Assembly: GCF_018320785.1 (NCBI RefSeq)
Contig: NC_054867.1
Location: 26,167,855-26,231,854, forward strand
Source of the DNA: Cheilinus undulatus
Lineage: Eukaryota; Chordata; Actinopteri; Labriformes; Labridae
DNA: 64,000 nt
Direction of reading: 5' to 3'
Positions 56,682 through 64,000 of this stretch are shown here, piece by piece. Position 1 is the first letter of the stretch. Every line of letters starts with the position of its first letter. The translations under genes were made by a program, and so were the position numbers. The notes beneath the pieces are model-generated. The model ran no database searches, was not told where the DNA came from, and saw only the letters and a list, made by a program, of their open reading frames with translations.

Positions 56682-59600
56682 CTCAGACTCACTACTGGAC
56701 CTAAAGTCCACAGCTCCCTAGCAAGGACTCTGCTTTTGATATGACTCAGCACTTCATAATCTCCTTCTTTCTGTCGCCAGATGTCACAACACCATTCTGG
56801 CATCATGTCTCTAAAACTAATTCCAGCAAGGGAGAAGTAAATAAAGCACAAGGCAGCACAAGTTCTGAACTTGTGAGCAATAGATGACAACAACAGAGCA
56901 CGCTGTCCTTAACTCAGTGGATCACACATCATCACATGCAGCCATAAAGTTCCCAAAGGAAGCAATACATGCGATGCGCAACATTCAGATTCCCCTTAAA
57001 TCAACTGTCTAATAGATATGCTTCCGTCTGGATGTGTAAAATGTTAAAGCACTGTGTTGGAAAATGAGCCAGGGTAAATATTGTTTCAAGCACACTGACA
57101 CACAATCTGCCCTGCAGCTTTTACTGAATGCCAGTAGGAGGGGCACTGTGGGTGAGGAGGCTGATATTGTTTTTAGAAGTTACCTTCAAGGAGGTCTCCG
57201 TCTTGCTCAGCTTTCATCAGAACAAGCTGAGGGATCCCTGGGAATTTGAGGGATGAAGATCAGTTTTCCTGGAATGTAACAACAAGAGTAAATGAAGTCA
57301 AAAAGAATGAAAGGCAAGACTGTCGAGAGTAAAATGTAAACAATAATGCAAAGTATAGAGATTTAAGTTCTTTCATGACCGTACAGTTTTTGTCAACTTT
57401 ACCCCTTTAACACATTAAGCACCATTAAAAGCCACGAGTCATGCTTATGACTAGGCAAAAATAACACCATGAGAAAGGTCACTGCTCTATTTAGAAAGTT
57501 TTAAATGAGTTTCACTTCAACTGTATGCATCCTTCCTCAAAACTCACACCCTAACAAAGCTGTCCTTCTTAACTTTACCCCAAAACTATCAAAAACATCA
57601 CATCACAGCAGAGATTAAAGAACACTCTGTTCTCTGATACACTCACAGGCCCCTGCTCTGTCTGCAGCCTCATATGATCCCACAGTCATGTGATTTCACA
57701 CGTTCAAGGTTTCCATCAGAGGGCCACTTCCTCACGCCCAGACTAATAAGCATTATCAAAAAGATAAGGTTCAAGGTGTTTGCTCACCTGAAATAACTGC
57801 TTTGAAAAAGGCATGTTATGCTACATTTTACCACTAGAAAAAACTTGTTCACCATGTAAAAAAACATGCACAAGTTTAAAAGAATGAGTAATTATTTGTT
57901 CAAGTTTTCACATACCAAAAACTTTTACACCTTTGGCAATGACTGGTGTTTTTATAAAGGAGGAGGCTCAAAATTATAAACTCTGAAGTCAAAACATTGT
58001 TACTCCATTATATGAAAAAACAACTACATTCTGCTGTACCAAAGTTTCTTTGACAGTACGTACTGTGCTCCCAGAAAAAGCAGCTGTTTTTTAAACTTGC
58101 ACTTCCAGTAACTTAATAATTGGCAGCTTTGGTTTTAAACATTGTTAGAAAATAACCACTGCTGAACAAAAGTATATATGAAGAAAAAATTATTTGTGTA
58201 ATATTTTTTCAATCAATAAATCAACCACATTTTGCCATTAATTTAAGCAAGGTGAAGGCCCTGATGACAAGACCGTTAAACTCCTGTGGTCAAAGTAGTG
58301 CCCCTTTGCTGATTGTGTCATTTAACGTGTGTAAGTAGTGCCTTCTTTCCAGTCATCTGAACTTCATAGAGAATTTTCATAGGGATGTACAACATGGATT
58401 TTTGCTGATATCAGATATGCCAGTATTTACAGATTAATTTTAGGCGATACCGATATTGATACCGATATTTAAATATGCTTTTTGGACAAGAAATGTCAGT
58501 CCTTTTGGACAACTTTAAGGTTTGAAGATGATCAAGGAAACTGACTTAAGTCCTTAAAAACACTTCAAAGTTTAAAGAATGAGGATATAAAAAGGATATA
58601 AATAAAGAAGAATACCTCAACTGACATAGGTCTGTAGTTTCAGTCTAAAACGCCTCTAATTTATTAGTTTATATGGACAATATTTCCAGTCGATACATGC
58701 TGAAATACACAGGCAAAACAATGGATGTAAATATCAGCAGAAATTTTGATATCCGCCAATACCGATTTTGCTATTTTAAGCTAATATCTGCCGAAATCGA
58801 TACCAGACCAATAATATTGTGCATCCCTAAATTTTAACCTTGTTTAGGCATTACTGCTACTTTCAGTCTGATTCTTAACCACCTGAAAACTCCTTACAAG
58901 AGCTCTAAGATTCTTACAAGCTAATAATTCAGACTAGAGCAGAGCACATAATAACAATCCTTTTTTTTGTGGCTGGGTGTTTACACCTTCAAGTTTTCTC
59001 TAAAACTTTCTCCACACAAAAAAGAGAAAGACCTGTCATATCTATTCTGCTTTGATCAGTCTACTGTAGTTTTACTTTGCAGATCTTTAACTACTGACAT
59101 TCTGTTTTGAGCCTCACAGCGTCTCAGATTGGTCTTTTTAAGTATGTAGTATGGGGGTTTTATCAAACTTCAACTACTACACCTCCGTGCTTTCAAAATT
59201 CACTTCACAAATGTTAACTTGTACAAATTAGGGAATAGTCCTTAGTTTAGATCTGCTGTTACTGCTAAATCTCTCAGCTGACATTTATGTTTTTGTTGCA
59301 CTGTCATTCAGTGACCATGAGCCCCAGTTCAGAACTAGGTTAAAGTCTCAAATGTATTATCTTAACTAATATTGTCAAAAAATAGGAGCAATCATCATGC
59401 AAATTTGCTTATAAAAGCAAGACAGAGACTCCCATTCACTTAGAATGTGGTCTAGTCCCTTCCAGTGAGGATGTTCAGTACTTCTCATTAAGAAAAAATT
59501 ACCCAATATTATTTTTTATAAAACTGAACAGGTTAAGTACACATCACTTATGCTTTACAAAATGTTGCAATGTTGGACTGCCCTGGCTTTGGAGAGTCTT

Positions 59601-61032
59601 GCGTCTATTAAGAAACCACATCATTTAGTCACCCATCTACTGACTTTCCACCAAAGGTTTGGCCTCAATGAAAACCACAGAGGTCTTATCTGAATAGCAC
59701 AGTTTTTACAATCACTCCATCTACGGCAACTCCCTAACTGAAAATGGATCTCAACATAACAATGCCTGTGGAAAAATGTTTCAGTGAAACAAAAAGCCTT
59801 AAGTGATGCCATTTCAGTTGCAAGCAATAACAAGCAATTTTGAATAATAATTAAAAAAAATACAAGTTACTTCTTACTACATCATCACAAGGACTAAGAA
59901 GCAGCAGTGCCAACAATATTTGATTTAAGAAGTCCAACACAACTCCAAACAAGGTGGGAAAGATTCAGTCTTCAGCTGGTGCGGAGGTTAAAAGAAGCGA
60001 AATCTCACGCTCTGTTCGACAAGAAGAATAACAAAATACTTGCTTCAATGAAAACCGGTCCATCAAGAATCAGTGCACATGCCAAACATATCTCTTGCGT
60101 AATAATGAGCATAATGTGTTTAATGTTGCATCAAAAACATCCCTTATGCAAGTGTCAACAGGATTTTTTTTTTCATATTTACATGTAATTACCGCAAAGC
60201 ACCCAACTCAAAGTGAGGCAAACTTTTTTTTTAACAAAGTATTATGCCAAAAAAAAGCTTCTTTTTATATTATGATTTTGATCACCTTTAACCATTAAAT
60301 AAGGTCACTATTCCAAGTGATCTAAAAATATTAGCCATATCTAAATCAACAAACTTTCTCAAGGTCTTGAAATACATCCTCATACTAAACTGTAAACTTA
60401 ATGTTTTTTTATGTGACAACTCCTGATATTCGTTTTAGAGTTGCACATTAACACCAGTAAAACGGTGATGATAAGTTCACCTTAAGGTTCAAAAATTGAG
60501 GATGATGACTGGATTGCCTACTGTGACACATGAAACAATAAGCTTATTTCACCTTTCAAGATTACTGGAGTCCAAGGGTAAACTCTGTTTTACACCATAT
60601 TTTCTTGTCAGGTGCAGGACATTTTGGTAATGCCAAATGTCAGTTAGACAATGAGACAATATCACTCCCTTGCTCCCAAATGCCTTCAATAAATTCACAA
60701 CCCTAGCAAAAATCGAGAAGAGCTGAAGCAATGAACCACAACTTTAGACTCCTCGTCCTAATAACTCAGGTGCTGCTGTGTAATAACCATTTAATTACAA
60801 CACAAACCAAGCCAGTCATAAAACCCATTTAACTTAACCCTAGAAGCCTTTAACATCATTTGGGGAAAAAAGGAAAAATACGATGATATAAACCAGGTGC
60901 CTTCACACTCTGTCACCGTAGCTAACAGTTAACATAACTGCTGCTAAGTGTGATCAAGCTAACAAGTTTCCATGATGTGTTAGCTACCGGGATAAGCTAA
61001 CGTTAGCCGTATCAAAGTATTAAAACGTCCTT
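56682..61032 (-). other. slc11a2 first intron
   Basis: Long intron between the non-coding first exon near 61033 and the ATG exon. Contains a hAT MITE (58380-58829). Short open frames (57064-57249, 59907-60188 and others) have no family features. A further 5' exon inside the intron cannot be excluded. Confidence 0.5.
58380..58829. mobile_element. hAT-type MITE with 8-bp target duplication
   Basis: 450 bp from TAGGGATGTACAACATGG to TATTGTGCATCCCTA, inverted ends of the TAGGGATGCACNATAT type common in fish. Flanks aattttca (58372-58379) and aattttaa (58830-58837) agree at 7 of 8. The interior has repeated GATACCGATATT words. A truncated sibling lies at 37683-38097. Confidence 0.85.
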
Positions 61033-61260
61033 ACCTTTGACTATCTCAAAGGATGATAGCAGAAAGAAACTATTTGGGTTAGAAATGCTTCTGTTAATCT
61101 GGCAACATGGGTAATGAAGAATTAAGGTAATTAATACGTTATCGAGCTAAATTCTGCCAAAGTCGTATCTTCCCATGTTGAATGTAAGTACAAGGCTGAA
61201 TGCCCATGCGCACCAGGAGGAACAGGTGTGATTGGCCAGTAGTGGAAATATGTCACGTGA
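61033..61260 (-). promoter_or_regulatory. slc11a2: slc11a2 non-coding first exon and promoter, with CLEAR-like E-box
   Basis: Minus-strand ATAGTCAAAG|gtaagg gives a donor at about 61027-61032, with exon sequence to the right. Upstream lie an inverted CCAAT box (attgg at 61231) and gtcacgtga (61252-61260), which fits the E-box/CLEAR motif GTCACGTGAC bound by TFEB/TFE3 and USF. The start site is not known; this also lies about 1.2 kb from the ankrd52-like gene on the other strand. Confidence 0.45.
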
Positions 61261-62433
61261 GGGTACAATCGATGCGATTCCCTGGGTTTTGCTTGTCAGG
61301 TAATGTCGCGAACTTGCGGGTGTTGTATCCCTTTGTGTTGGACAATATTTATGATGATTTTGAGCTCTGTTTAAAGATGTTTTATTTGGCTTTACGGTTT
61401 TTTGAGAGAAAACTGGAAATGAATTTTACATTTGTGACCCCATTGTACAATTTTCCTCATTATATTGTCACCTAAGTTTATTTGTAAACTCATTGTATTA
61501 TCAGCTTATGGTTTATATCCATAAATGTAAGGTCTTAAAATCAAACCCCCCTTTTTTCCTTTAAAAAAAGTCCAGGGCTGTACTTTCAAATCTTAGCTAA
61601 CTTTTGTAAACAGAAAAACGTCTAAATCCATTACTTCATGCTCTAAATTCAAAGTATTTGTTTAATTTTATGTAAAGTCAGGTATTATGGCAAAGTCGTG
61701 CATGAATGCAAAGTTTTTTATTGCTCTAGTTCTGCCTGAAATTAAGCTGTTAATTACTCTAAATGATTCAATGATATCATTGCAGCAGTGTGTTGATAAA
61801 GTTGAGATTACATTTTAATCAGCTTATTTACAAGTAAAATATTTTGTCATTTTATTTGCAGACACAAATGATATTTTATATAACCAACAAAGGATTGTTA
61901 TCATTTCCATATGCTGAGTAACATATAATAATGTATGTAAAGGTTCCTGCGCTGCAGTACTTCGGCATTTTCCTTCAGTGTTTTAGCAAATTTTATATTG
62001 TAGTCACGGCAACAACGTATCTGATGAATCTCTCTGATATAGTATTAATTCAAGGCTTGTTGTTTTTGTAGCATTTAGATTTTTGTATTTACATGTTTAA
62101 GCTTCGGGGTGAAGAAATTCATACATATGGGCTATATTAGTTTTACATAAAACACCCACAGTATATTTATACTGTGACAATAATTTAAAATTGAATGACA
62201 AAAATAATTCAAGTTTTTACATATTTTTTTCGAGTTGGTTGTGATGTGATTAAAAAAAGTTCCCCAAATCACGTTCCTCTAACTTCCATCGCGATATCCT
62301 GCCAACTGGTGTAACTACTTATCTCATCCCAGTCGCCTACTAAGCTAAAGCTAGGCTAACTAGCTGATACATGGTGTCATGTAGTCAAATATTCACACTT
62401 TATAAATGAAGGAGCTTTCCGAGTAACTCAGAC
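61261..62433. other. Region between divergent slc11a2 and ankrd52-like genes
   Basis: AT-rich intergenic DNA, with the ankrd52-like 5' UTR/promoter toward the right end. A short frame at 61200-61475 has no recognisable features. Confidence 0.5.
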
Positions 62434-64000
62434 ATGGATCTAAGAAATATCAAGGACCAGGTAATGAATAAAGCTGTACTACTTAACATTACAGAACTAA
62501 CGGTACGTCCCACAAAAAGCTGGCTAGTCCAGTTAGCGAAATGTCGAGCAAAGTTTGCTACAAGGCTAATTAATGTTACATTTGCTTTGACTTTGAAAAC
62601 TAGGCAGAGTCTCAGCATTTGTGTTTACTGTTGTTATTATTCAGTTCTTGTAGACCCTAGTTTAGCGGACATAGTGTTCCTACTAGAGTTAGTCCAAACA
62701 CAGACTCAGAAACCCTTAACATCAATATTTAAAGGGTTTTTCACCTCTATGATATTGCTAAGTCTGTTGAACGGTGTCTGCACGATACTGATCTGTTTTT
62801 TAAAAATTTCCAAGAAAATTCAGTTTATTCACCAAGATAGAGGGGGTTTCAGCGACACAGACAGTCAGTGCCCATAGTAATAGTGTTTTATGTGGTACTT
62901 GATGTAATTTAATCCATTAAAGCAGGTTGTCTTACACCTATGAAAGATTTTCTTCGACATGGTTTGATGATCAACTCTATACCTAGAAATGCTCAGTCAT
63001 TATGTGTTTATAAACCTTTGTGTTGTCCACAGGTTCTCTGTTTACGTTTAGTTGAAATCTTTTTTTTTTTCTTTCTTCATGCAACCCTCCCACAAGTCAC
63101 TTTTAAGATCTTTGCAAAGTTTTATGTGACCATAAATCATATTTTTATCTTTTTCTTTTGCATGATGCTACAGTCTCCGCTGGTCCAGGCCATTTTCAGT
63201 CGAAACACAGAGGAAGTGACATTTCTATTAAGCCATAATGAGGATGTTAATTTACTGGTAATTATATCCTTTGTTACCTCAGTAAACGTGTTGTTTTCTG
63301 TGAATATTAGTAGGAGACTTAAATTCATCATGTTATGGATAGAATAATAAGACTTATTATGCTTGTACCAACTTTTCAGTCCCTAACACCTCATGCCTGT
63401 GCATTCATTTTATGCTTTCACTGTGAATGATAATGGTATTTTTTAAATTTCAGGACCAAGAACAAAGTACACCACTTCACGCAGCTGCTTATTTGGGTGA
63501 TGTCCACATTATGGAGCTACTTATTGCTGCAGGTAGTGAAACTGTTTATCACCCTGTGATTTTTCAAGACAAACAATAAATTATACATAATCTTTATGTA
63601 ATTTACATGTACAGTATAAGAAAATGAATCACATACAGAGAGACTAAAATTCACCAAAAGAATTGAGGTGCATCTTTTCCATTGCCTTCCTCTACAGGTG
63701 CAAATGTCAATGCCAAGGACCAGGGTTTACTGACTCCTTTACACCGAGCTGCCGCCTCAAGAAATGAAGTATGTTCTCGTTTTCAAAAACCAAATATGGG
63801 GCCAGATTTCTAAGGACTTGTACCCCTGAATGTAATGTTTGATTATACCTTTTGTATTTTTTCCTTTCCCCCTCAGAAAGCAGTGGAGCTGTTGCTAAAG
63901 CATGGAGGGGAGGTTAATACACGAGACAAATTCTGGCACACACCCTTACACATGGCAGCTGCAAACTGGGCTACAGGCTGTGCGTCAGCTCTGATACCTC
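62434..64000 (+). CDS. ankrd52: PP6 ankyrin-repeat regulatory subunit C-like (5' part)
   Basis: Scaffold of protein phosphatase 6 made of many ankyrin repeats; ANKRD28, ANKRD44 and ANKRD52 are the three paralogues. Exons 62434-62460, 63174-63257, 63454-63532, 63698-63768 and 63877 onward (continues past the window) join in phase. The protein starts [20 protein letters not shown] (human ANKRD52 [20 protein letters not shown]), then [40 protein letters not shown] and [20 protein letters not shown]. The DQE and RAAASRNEK words favour ANKRD52 over 28 and 44, as does the cnpy2/dgka neighbourhood. Slight oddities: DQGLL where relatives have D-x-x-W-L, and WATGC in place of RATKC, so this could be a diverged teleost paralogue. 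Exon 1 has only nine codons; reading on through 62877 would be retained intron. Confidence 0.85.

Noticed and set aside
62461-62877. Long open frame running on from ankrd52-like exon 1
   Set aside because: A clear gtaatg donor follows codon nine and the family's next block (SPLVQAIF) is found at 63174; the rest is intron.

Overview
This is nuclear DNA from a ray-finned fish, most likely a percomorph teleost. It is AT-rich and carries seven vertebrate housekeeping or tissue genes with short introns and GT-AG splice sites, set among typical fish DNA-transposon debris (Tc1/mariner, hAT-type MITEs, a TTAA MITE, a LINE). I found no bacterial operon, CRISPR array, LTR element or endogenous virus. 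Gene identities rest on remembered family sequences, on exon phases that join without a break, and on protein lengths that match the families; no database search was possible.

Layout from left to right: dgka (diacylglycerol kinase alpha, minus strand, 22 coding exons at 863-11800, last exon off the left edge). stx16 (syntaxin-16, plus, nine exons at 15305-23916, head-to-head with dgka). eef1akmt3 (eEF1A lysine methyltransferase, plus, three exons at 26185-27321). ddn (dendrin, plus, 29598-34032, about 1409 aa). cnpy2 (canopy-2, minus, five exons at 37016-38943, HDEL C-terminus). slc11a2 (DMT1/NRAMP2 iron transporter, minus, 15 coding exons at 48271-56681, plus an alternative terminal exon at 44662-44733). 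ankrd52-like (ankyrin-repeat subunit of PP6, plus, starts 62434 and runs off the right edge, head-to-head with slc11a2).

Six of the seven correspond to genes that I recall on human 12q13-q14; STX16 sits on 20q13 in human, so its place next to dgka marks a rearrangement. The genes are not an operon and have unrelated jobs: lipid signalling, endosome-to-Golgi fusion, translation-factor methylation, podocyte/synapse scaffold, ER protein, metal import, phosphatase targeting.

The most rewarding observations are: (i) the alternative C-terminal exon of slc11a2, which matches the mammalian '-IRE' DMT1 tail and whose splice donor lies inside the coding sequence of the last exon of the other isoform; (ii) a fairly young Tc1 transposon ending 15 bp before an stx16 exon, so that the best branch point now lies in the transposon's inverted repeat; (iii) a 12-nt microexon and nested donor in stx16 that parallel human isoforms; (iv) a dendrin about twice mammalian length; (v) a RecQ-helicase-like fragment in a dgka intron; (vi) a tRNA-derived SINE nested in a TTAA MITE. 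I see no wholly new biological system here.
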